From Papio anubis (taxonomy: Eukaryota; Chordata; Mammalia; Primates; Cercopithecidae): a DNA stretch of 64,000 nt. The position numbers and the translations under genes are program-made. The notes below the pieces were generated by a model. The model was not told the DNA's origin. It searched no databases and was given only the letters and a program-made list of their open reading frames with translations. The DNA is taken from contig NC_044986.1 in assembly GCF_008728515.1 (NCBI RefSeq), positions 111,774,313 through 111,838,312 on the forward strand, given 5' to 3'. Of this stretch, positions 1 through 10,094 are shown in pieces. Numbering within the stretch: the first letter of the stretch is position 1; the number at the start of each line of letters is the position of its first letter.

Positions 1-11
1 TCGGGGTGGAA

Positions 12-89
12 TGATATAGTCTGGCTCTGTGTCCTCACCCAAATCTGATCTTATAGCTCCCATAATTCCCACATGTTGTGGGAGGGACC
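12..89 (+). mobile_element. MaLR (THE1/MST-type) LTR, 5' fragment
   Basis: The start resembles the ERVL-MaLR LTR head (tgatat..gtctggctctgtgtcc) followed by the ttcccacatgttgtgggagg block. The match stops abruptly at about 89, where Alu sequence begins, so roughly three quarters of the LTR is missing. The join looks like a deletion or recombination breakpoint. Confidence 0.8.
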
Positions 90-94
90 TGACC

Positions 95-162
95 GCAGGC
101 ACTCCCCCGACCTGGGCCTCCCAAAGTGCTGGGATTACAGGCATGAGACACTGCGCCCAGCA
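95..162 (-). mobile_element. Alu 5'-end fragment
   Basis: Contains the reverse complement of the Alu head (ggcctcccaaagtgctggga, then gattacaggcatgag). Only about 70 bp remains and there is no A-tail. It abuts the truncated MaLR LTR directly. Confidence 0.85.
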
Positions 163-480
163 GCTAAGACACACCTTAATCCAGCCCTGTGACCTCCTGC
201 AATTTAAGCGAATCACATGAGATGACATGAGACTGTAAATACAAAGAACTTCATAAACTGTAAAATCTTATACAAATGTAAGGGGTTATGATGATTTCCA
301 TGTAACTATGACTGAAAGCTAGTGGGTTAATCCGAAGGAAGATACCTCAGCTGTTTTGAGTTCTAATCTGTGGCAGAGAATGAACATTTAAACAACTACA
401 CCCACTGGATGAAAGAAGAAGTTAGTCCAATTTCTCAGTTACATTCTCTGCTGGTGTGAATGGGCATATGGGTAAAAAGG
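163..480. other. unique sequence, no feature seen
   Basis: AT-rich single-copy-looking DNA with no recognised repeat, splice pair or coding frame. Confidence 0.4.
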
Positions 481-600
481 AGATCATTGTGTATAATCTT
501 CAGGAAAACCTTCAACTGCATTTCATACCAATTTAAACAAACTGAATCCTGATAGAATTGGGAAGTGTCTGGATATAGATTGCAAAAGAACAGAGTAGAA
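481..600 (+). repeat. ancient direct duplication, copy A (left part)
   Basis: Aligns by eye without gaps to 1739-1858 with about 100 of 120 positions identical. The homology is interrupted by the Alu at 604-912 and resumes at 919-978. The family is not recognised; it could be a local segmental duplication or two copies of an old repeat. Confidence 0.75.
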
Positions 601-603
601 CTA

Positions 604-912
604 GGCTGGGCACGATGGCTCACGCCTGTAACCCCAGCACTTTGGGAGGCCCAGGCAGGCAGATCACTTGAGGTCAGGAGTTTGAGACCAGCCTGGCCAA
701 CATGATGAAACCCCATCTCTACTAAAAATACAAAAACTAGCCAGGCATGGTGGTGCATGCCTGTAATCCCAGCTACTTGGGAGGCTGAGGCAGGAGGATC
801 ACTTGAACCCAGGAAGTGAAGGTGGCAGTGAGCTGAGATCACACCACTGCACTCCATCCTGGATGACAGAACGAGACTCTGTCTCAAAGCAAAAAAAAAA
901 AAAAAGAGAGAG
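604..912 (+). mobile_element. AluS-type element
   Basis: Full-length dimeric Alu with A-rich tail at 891-912. The flanks share agagtagaa (592-600 and 913-921), consistent with a target-site duplication. It inserted into copy A of the local duplication; copy B lacks it, so the duplication is older. Confidence 0.95.
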
Positions 913-918
913 AGAGTA

Positions 919-978
919 GAAATAAATGATCACTGTCTTGGTGGAGACCCTGCCAGCCAACACAGCACCTGTGTGAGA
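919..978 (+). repeat. ancient direct duplication, copy A (right part)
   Basis: Continues the homology to the downstream copy after the Alu interruption; both share aaatgatca/aaggatcat-type sequence and the ggagaccct motif. Similarity fades after about 978. Confidence 0.6.
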
Positions 979-1114
979 ATTTTCAAAAGGTGGTCTTCAC
1001 TATCAGTGGAAGGAGACCTGTCTGGGAGCCAGGGCCTAGGTTGCAGAGAGCCAGCTGGATTTCAGCCCTGATGTCCTTTGACTAGGCCACCACCTCCTGA
1101 CCCTGCTGGGTGGT

Positions 1115-1473
1115 TGAATCCATCTGTTTTCATGCTGCTGATAAAGACATAACCAGGACTGTGTAATTTATAAAGAAAAAGAGATTTAGTGGACTCACAG
1201 TTCCACACTGTGGGGGAGGCCTCACAATCATGGTGGAAGGTGAAAGGCATATCTTTCATGGCAGCAGACAAGGGAGAGTGAAACCCAAATGAAAGGGGTT
1301 TCCCCTTATAAAACCATCACATCTTGTGTGACTTACCACCATGAGAACAGTATGGGGGAAACCGCCCCCCATGATTCAATCATCTGCCAGCGGGTCCCTT
1401 CCTCAACATGTGGGAATTATGGGAGCTACAATTCAAGATGAGATTTGGGTGGGGACACGGCCAAACGATTTCA
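1115..1473 (-). mobile_element. MaLR (THE1/MST-type) solo LTR
   Basis: A 359-bp LTR read on the minus strand. It has the typical ttataaaaccatcacatc and ttcaagatgagatttggg blocks and TG...CA ends. It is flanked by a perfect 5-bp target duplication gtggt at 1110-1114 and 1474-1478, as expected for ERVL-MaLR integration. No internal retroviral sequence adjoins it, so it is solo. Confidence 0.92.
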
Positions 1474-1738
1474 GTGGTCCAACGTAGAAATCACAGGCTC
1501 CCCTAGGGATTGATGTTTGGGACGATTTTATTTGACATCATTTAAAATTATCTCTGGGTGAATGTGCGTATTTATTTGGAAATATTCTGTACAGTAAATG
1601 TTTAAACTAAAAAGATATCTGAATCAAGGATAGTGACAGAGAAGTGAAGGTGACCTTGAGTCAGTCCCACGGAGGCCATGCCCCCCTGTTCGGTGACCAG
1701 CTGTCAGGAGGACTTCCCAGCATGTTCCCTTGTCCTCG

Positions 1739-1915
1739 GGATCAGTGTGTATAATATTTAGGAAAATCCTCAATTGCATTTCAGACCAACGTAAACAAAG
1801 CGAATCATTGTGGAAATGGGAAGTGTCTAGATATAGACTGCAAAAGAAGAGAGTAGAAATGAAGGATCATTATCCTGGGGGAGACCCTCCTTGCCTACAC
1901 AGTCATGTTTCAGGC
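1739..1915 (+). repeat. ancient direct duplication, copy B
   Basis: Uninterrupted copy of the sequence at 481-600 plus 919-978, lying about 0.9-1.2 kb downstream in the same orientation. A MaLR LTR lies between the copies. Confidence 0.75.
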
Positions 1916-2177
1916 ACGTGATAAACACTTAGGAAATACGTGTCAGAAAACTAGAGGAAGCATGGGAAGCAGGGAAAAGGAGAAAAACAAAGAGAGGTTC
2001 TGGAGACAAAGAGTTTAACGATGTGGTTCCTGTCTTGTGAGTCTGAAAATCAAGGAGAAGGACTTGCTGGCGAAGGGGTGGCTTGGACAAGACTGGCAAT
2101 TTGCATCCTCTTTTGAAGACATAGGCTTTTCCGGTGACCAAGGATATTTCAGACAAAATCAAGTCTCTTCCACTTTT

Positions 2178-2325
2178 AAAAACATTTTTTAAATTGTCTT
2201 TATTTTTAGAGACAGGGTGTCACCATGTTGGTCAGGCTGGTCTTGAACTCCTGAGCTCAAGTGATTCACCCTCCTCAGCCTCCCAAAGTTCTGGGATTAC
2301 AAGCATGAGTCATTGTGCCCGGCCT
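2178..2325 (-). mobile_element. free Alu-type monomer (FLAM-like) with perfect TSD
   Basis: Only one Alu arm is present (ttagagacaggg... to ...ttgtgcccggcc). It is flanked by the perfect 14-bp repeat tctcttccactttt at 2164-2177 and 2326-2339. Because the target duplication brackets a monomer, it was inserted as a monomer rather than truncated later. Confidence 0.85.
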
Positions 2326-2339
2326 TCTCTTCCACTTTT

Positions 2340-3888
2340 GAGCAAATACAGCTCCTGTAACTATTGGAAGTGCAAATGTGATTCCTGTTAATTTACCTTG
2401 AAAATACAAAGAAACCAAGAAGGAGCCCTCAAATATTGCTTAGAGAGGAGAGAAAATGGAACTGAGTTTGAGTAGGTTGGAAGTCAGTTCAATCAGGAAT
2501 GGTGAGGATGGGGTGAGTCACATTTATTCAGTAAATCTCAGACCCCGGGAGGGAATTTTGGAATAATCACAGCTGGTGGAGTTTCGAGCATCCAGAAATA
2601 GAGTTCCCATCCAAAAGCAGCACAACGTAACCTTAGGTGTCACTTCAGAACGTGTAGTTGAACTTGTTTCCCCCATGGAGACTGCAATCTCAGCTCACAG
2701 GATTTTCAAGAGGAAAACAAAATGTTGTCGTTTTTTTTCATTCCTTCCAAGAAGAAAATCGAAGGACCTGAGCAGGATAGTAAAGATTATTTCCCATTCG
2801 ACATGCAGGGGCAGCTACGAAGTAAGGACGGTAGCAACTGAGACTCCCATGACAAAGTTCTTAAAAAGTGTAAAATAGTTAATTTCACGGTAGGCTTTCC
2901 TCATTCTTGGGTTAAACTTGGTGAGTTTACTGACTGGTTAGTTAATGTAGACCTTCGCTCATATGCCGGCACTATTCTCTCTAGGCTTCCTCCAGGATCC
3001 TCAAATAGAACCTCTAAGAAAAGCTTTCAAAATGAGTGGGAGAAACAGCTGAACACCTTGCCACCGTATTCTGTGGGGAATTGTGTCATTACACACATTT
3101 TTATTAAATTTGCTTTTCCCCCTGCTTCCTTAATGTTCTTTTGCTCTAAAAGAGGGAGAGCCTGCAAAGTATAAAATTACTTTTGTTATTTTAGTTTATG
3201 AAGTTTAAAATTATAGTAAAAAAGGAAGCCATTCTTGAATGCTTTGGCAAAGATTAGGCATGCTATAGTCCTAATAATTATATTTGGGTGTTCAATTAAC
3301 TTTTTAACAATACCTTGCAATTCAAGTAGCAGATGGCAAAGAAACCAAATTGCACACATTATTTCATTTTTTATGAGTGAGAAATATTGGGTCCTTTCAA
3401 ACTCGAGTGGTACATATTGATGGCTTTCATTATTTTAAGGCTCGGCTTGTTTTTTGCTGAACTGTACACATGGAATTTAAAATAACTTTGGAGCCACTGG
3501 AATATATTTATTTTCCACGGCTTTTTCGTTAAGACAATGGCTTTTTGCAGACAATGGCTCCTCTAGTTGATGGTATCTACCTTTTCCCAACTTAACTGAC
3601 TACTCTCACGCCATGTCAATAGTCCAGCTGTTGGCATTGTAAAACTGTATCTGTTTTATCTTAAATCTAATCTGATTAAGTGACCCAGTTCATCATGCTT
3701 TCTCTAATTCAGCCTCAATAATAAGTTGCAAAAAAAACTGGAACAGTGTTTCTTTTTGGTCCATGCCTGTTAGATTTATTGGTGCAATTCATTCCTACAG
3801 ATTATGATGTTAAAGTGTGCATTAGTATGGAGGCTATTATGTAGATAGTTCTTTGTTTACATGTAGGTACAATACAAAGCAGGTTTTT
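2340..3888. other. unique AT-rich sequence
   Basis: About 1.5 kb with no recognised transposon. A short local repeat (agacaatggct) occurs twice around 3532 and 3550. The open frame at 2576-2878 (100 codons) has no recognised domain and no splice or promoter context, so it is not called. Confidence 0.5.
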
Positions 3889-3904
3889 AAAAATCACAGT
3901 TGGC

Positions 3905-4210
3905 AGCTGGGCGCAGTGGCTCACGCCTGTAATCCCAGCATTTTGGGAGACCAACGTGGGCGGATCAGGAGGTCAGGAGATCGAGACCATCCTGGTTAAC
4001 ATGGTGAAACCCTGTCTCCACTAAAAAATACAAAAAAAATAAAATAAAATTAACCACGCGTGGTGGTGGGTGCCTGTAGTCCCAGCTACCTGGGAGTCTG
4101 AGGCAGGAGAATGGTGCAAACCCGGGAGGCAGAGCTTGCAGTGAACCGAGATCGTGCCACTGCACTCCAGCATGGGCAACAGAGCAAGACTCCGTCTCAA
4201 CAACAACAAA
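3905..4210 (+). mobile_element. AluY-like element
   Basis: Full length, with diagnostic-looking gagatcgagaccatcctggt and agcttgcagtgaaccgagat. Flanked by a perfect 16-bp target duplication aaaaatcacagttggc at 3889-3904 and 4211-4226. The middle A-rich linker is expanded to an AAAAT-like run. Confidence 0.95.
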
Positions 4211-4226
4211 AAAAATCACAGTTGGC

Positions 4227-4547
4227 TTCCTTCCTTTCTATATTTCATAGAATGCTACAATTTTTGTTCTACCCATGAGGGTCCATGATGGTAGACTTCT
4301 AGGCACATGGGGAATATATCAAACACAAGATTATCTGTGGAAAACAGGACTATAAACATTCAAAACTCAGTAAGCATTAACTGAGGATCTAGAGTTTTTA
4401 CATAAGAAAAATTCATAATTTTTAGAAAAATATGATAGAAATAGAGATCTATGGAAATAATAATGTTGTACAAGATAATGTGTATTAAGTACTAAGGTAT
4501 AAATATTTTGGGTTCAAATGAGACAGGTTATAGGACATTAGATCTAG
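4227..4547. other. unique AT-rich sequence, no feature seen
   Basis: No repeat family, open frame of note or motif cluster recognised. Confidence 0.4.
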
Positions 4548-4690
4548 CCAGAACTTTAAACTTACTCCTTTATTTTCCAGAGAGAAAACTGAGGTTCAGA
4601 GAGGTTAAGTTACTTGTCTAAGGTCGTTCAGCTCATGTGTGGCAGAGTCAAAGCTAGATCCAATGTCAACCAACTCCCAGCCTGGGACTT
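4548..4690 (+). mobile_element. MIR fragment
   Basis: Matches the MIR core and 3' part: gagaaaactgaggttcagag followed by aggttaagttacttgtctaagg and a ggcagagtcaaagctag block. Confidence 0.85.
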
Positions 4691-4827
4691 CATGTAGCAT
4701 GACTGCCCAGACATGGGATGTGGGTTGAGGTTTGAAGATCTGCGTTCAGGGCCTCCAGGTAGAGTTCTGCAGGCTGGGCTCTGTCCATCTCTAGGAGGTG
4801 TCATTTCCAAGGACTCTGAGGACCACC

Positions 4828-5313
4828 TGTATTAGTCCATTTCCAGATTGCTATGAAGAAATGCCTGAGACTAGGTCATTGAAAAAGAAGAAGAGGTTTA
4901 ATGGACTCACAGTTCCACATGGCTGGGGAGGCCTCACAGTCATGGCAGAAGGTGAAGGAAGAGCAAAGTCTTGTCTTACATGGCGGCTGGCAAGAGAGCT
5001 TGTGCAGGGGAACTGCCCTTTATAAAACCATCAGATCTCATGAGACTGACTTACTATCATGAGAACAGCATGGCAGAAAGTGAAAGGCACGTCTTACATG
5101 GGGGCAGATAAGAGAGAATGAAACCCAAGCAAAAGGGGTTTCCCCTTATAAAACCATCATATCTCAGGAGACTTATTCACTACCATGAGAACTTTATGGG
5201 GGAAACCACCCCCATGATTCAATTACTTCTCTTCAAGTCCCTCCTGCAACACTGGGGATTTGGAAGCTACAATTCAAGATGAGATTTGGGTGGGATACAG
5301 CTAAACCATATCA
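4828..5313 (-). mobile_element. MaLR LTR with internal duplication / chimeric structure
   Basis: Starts tgtattagtcc and ends ccatatca, with perfect 5-bp target duplications ccacc at 4823-4827 and 5314-5318. At 486 bp it is 127 bp longer than the LTR at 1115-1473. The excess is a second pass through the same LTR region, 4941-5068 versus 5069-5192. The two passes differ in detail: only the second carries the gaaacccaagcaaaagggg block. This suggests two LTR subfamilies were joined. Confidence 0.88.
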
Positions 5314-5544
5314 CCACCCCTAGTGGGGAGACTCTCCAATCCAGGGTGGGATTTATACAGACAGAGAACATGATGGGCTGGCATGCTGCCATGCTCTACC
5401 TCCCTCTAACTCTCCTATTGTTTGTGCAGACCATCCTAGCCCGGGGCAACCTGAGGGATGATCTAGTCCCGTCGGGACTGGTCACTTTGAGAATCTTTGG
5501 TGGTGGTAAAGTTCTGGACCAGAACTTGAATACTGGCTTTACTG

Positions 5545-5710
5545 ATGACTGACTGTGTGGCCTCAGACAAGCTACTTACCCTCTCTGAGCACAAAAATAA
5601 TAGCAGCACCTACCTCACAGGGCTGTTAAGAAAATTAAGCAAGATCATGCTTTTAGAGCAATCACCAGAGTACCTGGTCCATAGTACATGTGAAATAAAT
5701 ACTCATCATT
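5545..5710 (-). mobile_element. MIR fragment
   Basis: Reverse-complement MIR: ggcctcagacaagctactta, cctctctgagc, ctacctcacagggctgtt and a final cctggtccatagta. Confidence 0.85.
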
Positions 5711-5738
5711 TCAACCATGAGGGTTCTGATGTACCCTA

Positions 5739-6047
5739 TATCTATTTATTTATTTATTTAGAGACAGGGTCTTTCTCTGTCACTCAGGCTGGAGTGTGGC
5801 GGCACAATCCTAGCTCACTGCAGCCTCCAATTCCCAGGCTCAACCAATCCTCCTGCCTCAGCCTCCTAAGTAGCTGGGACCACAAGCACATACCAGGTGT
5901 GGTGACACCTGGCTAATTTTTAAATTTTTTTTAAAGATGGGATCTTGCTATGTTGCCATGGCTGGTCTCAAACTCCTGGCCTCAAAAGATGCTCCTGCCT
6001 CAGCCTCCCAAAGTGCTGGGATTACAGGCATGAGCCACTGCATCTGA
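5739..6047 (-). mobile_element. AluJ-type element
   Basis: Full-length dimer in reverse complement with a (TATT)n-like tail at the left. High divergence and cagcctcc...aggctcaa-type sequence point to an old J subfamily. Flanks taccctatat/caccctagat are a plausible decayed target duplication. Confidence 0.92.
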
Positions 6048-7599
6048 CCCACCCTAGATTTCTGGACCCAGCATGTGGTTTGCCGTAAGTGACTCCTCTG
6101 AGGACTTCACAGCCTTGGGGGAAATCTACTCCACTTTCTTCTTCATGGCAGCAGGGTTAAAGGCAGAGAAAAAAGATACAGCAAACACGTACCTGGACCA
6201 TCGTGAAAAATGCATTCCTAAGTAAACCATCCCAGCATCTCCTGCCCAGCCACCGCAGGTGCTAAGCAGTTCATTCCAAAGGCATGAAGGCAGTTACAGT
6301 TTTCAAAGTTTGAAATCCCTTCTCTAAAAACTCACTTATTGCCCACAACAAGTACCAGTCATCCTCCTGGTTTCCTACTCTGGTTTCAAGACATCTTCAT
6401 GCACATTAAGGATTTACTGTATGTATATTGTTTTTCTTTCCTGGTATCCAGCATCTAGAGCGGGAGAGCTGAGCTGGCAGCAGACATCACAGAAACTAAG
6501 GAGTTTTATTCAGTATCAGGAGAGTCGATCTGCTTTTCCATTAAGAGGGAAATGAGATCCCTGGATGCTAGGAGCTCAGAGCAGACATCTGACCCACACT
6601 TTTGTCCTCTGACAAGGCGGGGGTGGAGTGGAGGTCATTTAGATGAAACTGAAAGGATAATGGGAGCTGTTCCACCTCTCCCTAGAAACAAAAGGTCTAA
6701 GCAGGCCAAGGCTAGTGATGTGCCACTTCTTGTCATTCCTCTTCTCCCAAAGCATCTCCTCCCATGCTGCTCCTGCAGTCCTCAGTGCCACTGGATATCG
6801 GTGGTGGCTGCAGGCAGCCCTTTGTTAGTGGGGATCCCATAGGGAAGATGAGGGGTGTGGTGCTGGGTAGAAGGGCGCAGCTCACCTCCTCTCCCTGGGA
6901 GAGGAGATGCAATTTGGAGCTATCCTGGGGCACTTTTTCTGCAGCCCCAACAAAGACTTACTGCTGGAAGCATCACAGGGGATACCTATCTGTACCCCAG
7001 GCATCATCTCGGAGCTCAGTGCTGCTTCATTGCACCACACAGGTCTCCATCACAGAGAGAAACACCAGGCAGCCCCTTCCCCAGCGCTGAGGCATCACCA
7101 AGAGATAGTCGGGCTTTGAAGCCCTTCAAACTTAAATCTCTCTCATGGCAGCCCCTCTGCAACTTCCATTAGGAAATGGATTTATAATGTGCTCTAATGC
7201 ATGACAGTTTTTCACACTAATTGGAATCATTCTTGTGATTCTTACTTAACTGTTAGTTGCCAGCGTCAAACACTTCGAGGACTTTGGAACGTTGAAATAC
7301 ATCATGATCCAGCCTGGCCTGTGGCAGACACACAATTGTCATTTGCTCTGTCCGGGATAGCAGGCTAAGCTGGAGGAGGGCACAAGATAAGTAGAATACA
7401 ATCTGTGACCCTAAAGATCTTATCATGGCAGGAGAAAGGAGGATAGGATTTAAGAGAAACAGGAACTGGCTCTTGACAGACAGCATGCATGATATTGTTT
7501 GATTCCTAAAGCAGCTCTGTAGAAGTACCTGAACCTCTGTCTTCTGGTCCATGCAATAGTGATGGGTGCCTTAAGGGGCTATTGTGGAACACAGTAATT
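6048..7599. other. unique sequence, moderately GC-rich
   Basis: About 1.5 kb with no recognised transposon. Between 6552 and 7172 open frames of 60-108 codons overlap in several frames on both strands, which fits base composition rather than coding. No start context or splice pair supports a gene. Confidence 0.45.
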
Positions 7600-7840
7600 C
7601 AAAGCTTAGACCCTCAAACCAGACCCACGTGACTTCAAACTCAGGATCTGCCTCTCACTGAGTCAGGAATGCTGAGCAAGCAGTCTCACTTTTCCAAGCT
7701 TCAGTTTTCTCCTACCTGTTCACTGGGGTTTATGACAGTACCTGCCACACAGGGTTTTTGAGAGGATTAAGTGATTGGCATGCTTAGAATAGATCAAATA
7801 CAGTGTAAGCTCTCAAAAAAATTAGCTAATAATGTTGTTT
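7600..7840 (-). mobile_element. MIR, nearly full length
   Basis: Long reverse-complement MIR: gcttagaccctcaaaccaga at the left, cttcagttttctcctacctg in the middle, and cacacagggtttttgagagg then attagctaataatgtt at the right. Confidence 0.85.
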
Positions 7841-7988
7841 ATATTCTCAAACATTATACATTAATTTATTTGACTAGTACTGTTATGCCGGAAAAGTGAG
7901 ATGGGGGGATAGGAACCTAGTTCTTCTAAACTAAAAATTTCATTTTCCTTCCCCCATATGATAACACTTCCTTAAAAAATGAATATCT

Positions 7989-8296
7989 GCCTGGGCGCGG
8001 TGGCTCACACCTGTAATCCCAGCACTTTGGGAAGCCAATGCAGGCAGATCACAAGGTCAGGAGTTTGAGACCAGCCTGGCCAATATGGTGAAACACCATC
8101 TGTACTAAAATTACAAAAAGCTAGCTGGGCATGGTAGCGTGCACCTGCCAGCTACTTGGTGGGCTGAGGCAGAAGAATCACATGAACCCAGGAGACAGAG
8201 GTTGCAGTGAGCCAAGATCGCACCACTGCACTCCAGCATGGGCGACAGAGCAAGACTCTGTCTCAAAAACAAACAAACAAACAACAACAAACAAAA
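7989..8296 (+). mobile_element. AluS-type element
   Basis: Full-length dimer with a CAAA-rich tail (8268-8296). The second arm has a small deletion (gcacctgccagctacttgg). Confidence 0.93.
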
Positions 8297-8384
8297 ACGG
8301 AAATCCACAGTCAAGTCCCACATGATACGGTGGGGCTATTGGAGATGCATATGACTGACTCCTTAGGGGCCAGAACCCTGACTT

Positions 8385-8455
8385 ATCCATCTGTGATCTT
8401 TAGCACCTACTCCTGGTTGGCACATAATAAGCGCTCAGTGAATGATACTGAAGCA
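8385..8455 (+). mobile_element. L2/MIR-like 3' fragment
   Basis: ggcacataataagcgctcag followed by tgaatgatactgaagc resembles the L2 3' terminus. Short and diverged. Confidence 0.5.
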
Positions 8456-8559
8456 TGCTGTGTGGTTGAGTTTGAGCAAATATAAGAAGGCAGGACATTG
8501 CAGAGTGTGTGTTCAGCGACCTCATTCCAGGACCTCTGGAATTCAGGGGTTATATTAGT

Positions 8560-8887
8560 TTGTTACATCTTCGTCTGTTTGGGCTGCTGTAACAAAACAC
8601 CATAAACTAAGTAGCTTATAAAGAGCAGGAATGTCTCCCAGTTCTGGGACTGGGAAGTCCAAGACCAAGGCGCCAACAGATTTGGTGCCTGGGGCTCACT
8701 TTCTGGTTCATAGATGGTACCTTGTCACTCCATCCTCACATGGTGAAACGAGCAAAAGACTTCCCTTGGGCCTATTTCACAATAGGACTAATCACTTTCC
8801 AAAGGCCTTATCGCCTAATTCCATCACTTTGGGAGTTAGGATTTCAATGTAATAATTTTGGGGAGATACAATCATTCAGGCTATAGC
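8560..8887 (+). mobile_element. MaLR-like LTR
   Basis: Begins near ctgtttgggctgctgtaaca and has the agttctgggactgggaagtc block. It ends with ggagttaggatttcaatgta and a cattcaggctatagca terminus. The structure is typical of MLT1/MaLR-type LTRs; the exact subfamily is uncertain. Confidence 0.7.
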
Positions 8888-9112
8888 AGGCTGGCACAAA
8901 GTATCACAAGCTTGGTGGCTTCAAACAATGGAAATTTCTTCTCTCACTTTTCTGAAGTCCAGAAGTTGAAATTGAGATGCCTGCAGGCTTGGTTCCTCCT
9001 GGAATCCTTCCTTCCCTCTTCCTCACTCTCCTTGCCTTGTGGCCTCATCACTCCAATCTCTGCTTCCATCTTCACATGGCCTCCTCCTCTGTGTGTCTCT
9101 CCTGACCCTTTT
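8888..9112 (+). mobile_element. MLT1-type LTR, left part
   Basis: Matches the MLT1 LTR (ggtggcttcaaacaatggaa, cttgtggcctcatcactcca, tcttcacatggcctcctcct). It joins the preceding LTR directly and lacks its own first bases. It is interrupted by nested Alus and resumes at 9709. Confidence 0.85.
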
Positions 9113-9114
9113 CT
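9001..9114 (+). repeat. inverted repeat, left arm (within MLT1)
   Basis: Reverse complement of 9973-10086 with about 6 mismatches in 114 positions by hand count. The spacer between arms is 858 bp. Confidence 0.85.
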
Positions 9115-9266
9115 TTTGAGACAGGGTCTCACTCTGTCACCCAGGTTGGAGGGCAATGGCATGATCACAGCTCACTGCAGCTGTGACCTCCCAGGCTCAA
9201 GTGGTCCTGTCACCTCAGTCTCCTGGGATTAGCTGGGACTGCAGGCATGTACCACCATGTCCAGCT
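9113..9266 (-). mobile_element. outer AluJ-type element, 3' half
   Basis: Reverse Alu arm (gagacagggtctcactctgt...ccatgtccagc) split by a younger Alu; the remainder is at 9573-9708. It is itself inserted in the MLT1 LTR. Confidence 0.85.
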
Positions 9267-9572
9267 TTTTTTTTTTTTTTTTTTTTTTTTTGAGATGGAG
9301 TCTCGCTCTGTTGCCCAGGCTGGAGTGCAGTGGCACGATCTCGGCTCACTGCAAGCTCCACCTCCCAGGTTCACACCGTTCTCCTGCCCCAGCCTCCTGA
9401 GTAGCTGGGACTACAGGCGCCCACCACCACACCTGGCTAATTTTTTGTATTTTTAGTAGAGACAGGGTTTCATTGTGTTAGCCAGAATGGTCTCGATCTC
9501 CTGACCTCATGATCCGCCTGTCTCGGCCTCCCGAAGTGCTGGGATTACAGGCATGAGCCACCATGTCTGGCC
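9267..9572 (-). mobile_element. inner AluY-like element
   Basis: Full-length reverse Alu with a long poly-T at the left. It carries tgcaagctccacctcccagg and tggtctcgatctcctgacct, typical of AluY/young Alus. It sits in the middle linker of the older Alu. Confidence 0.9.
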
Positions 9573-9708
9573 TACTTTTAATATATTTTGGAGAGATTGG
9601 GTCTTGCCATGTTGCCCAGGTGGGTCTCAAACTGCTGGGCTCAAATGATCCTCCCCACTTGGCCTCCCAAAGTGCTAGGATTACAGGCCTGAGCCACCAT
9701 GCCTACCA
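9573..9708 (-). mobile_element. outer AluJ-type element, 5' half
   Basis: Continues the split Alu: ggtcttgccatgttgcccag to gagccaccatgcctacc. Confidence 0.85.
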
Positions 9709-9893
9709 TGATAATTTCTTTATGAGGACTCTTGTCATTGGATTTATGGCCCACCCTAATCCAAGATGATCTCATCTTGAGGTGCTGGATTTAATTACGT
9801 GTATAGATTTATTTTTCCAAATAACAGCACTTTCACAAGTCCCAGGTAGACATCTTTGGAGGGAGCCTATGCAATCTGCCACAGGAGTGTTAA
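9709..9893 (+). mobile_element. MLT1-type LTR, right part
   Basis: Resumes MLT1 after the Alus: tgtcattggatttatggccc then accctaatccaagatgatct, ending near caatctgccacag. Confidence 0.8.
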
Positions 9894-9972
9894 AATGCCA
9901 GCATGGATAAAGGCACCCAGAAATGCAATTATTTTGTCAAATAACTTGACAAGATTATCAAGTGTCAGGAGG

Positions 9973-10086
9973 AGAAAAGTGTCAGGAGAGACACACAGAG
10001 GAGGAGGCCATGTGAAGATGGCAGCAGAGACTGGAGTGATGAGGCCACAAGGCAAGGAAAGTAAGGAAGAGGAAAGGAAGGATTCC
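9973..10086 (-). repeat. inverted repeat, right arm (MLT1-like)
   Basis: Minus-strand MLT1 segment matching 9001-9114 at about 95% by eye. That is closer than expected for two independent copies of so old a family, so a local inverted duplication or conversion is likely. Confidence 0.85.
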
Positions 10087-10094
10087 AGGATGAA

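Noticed and set aside
435..887. 150-codon minus-strand open frame
   Set aside because: It is the translation of the Alu at 604-912 and flank; Alu-derived frames of this length are routine.
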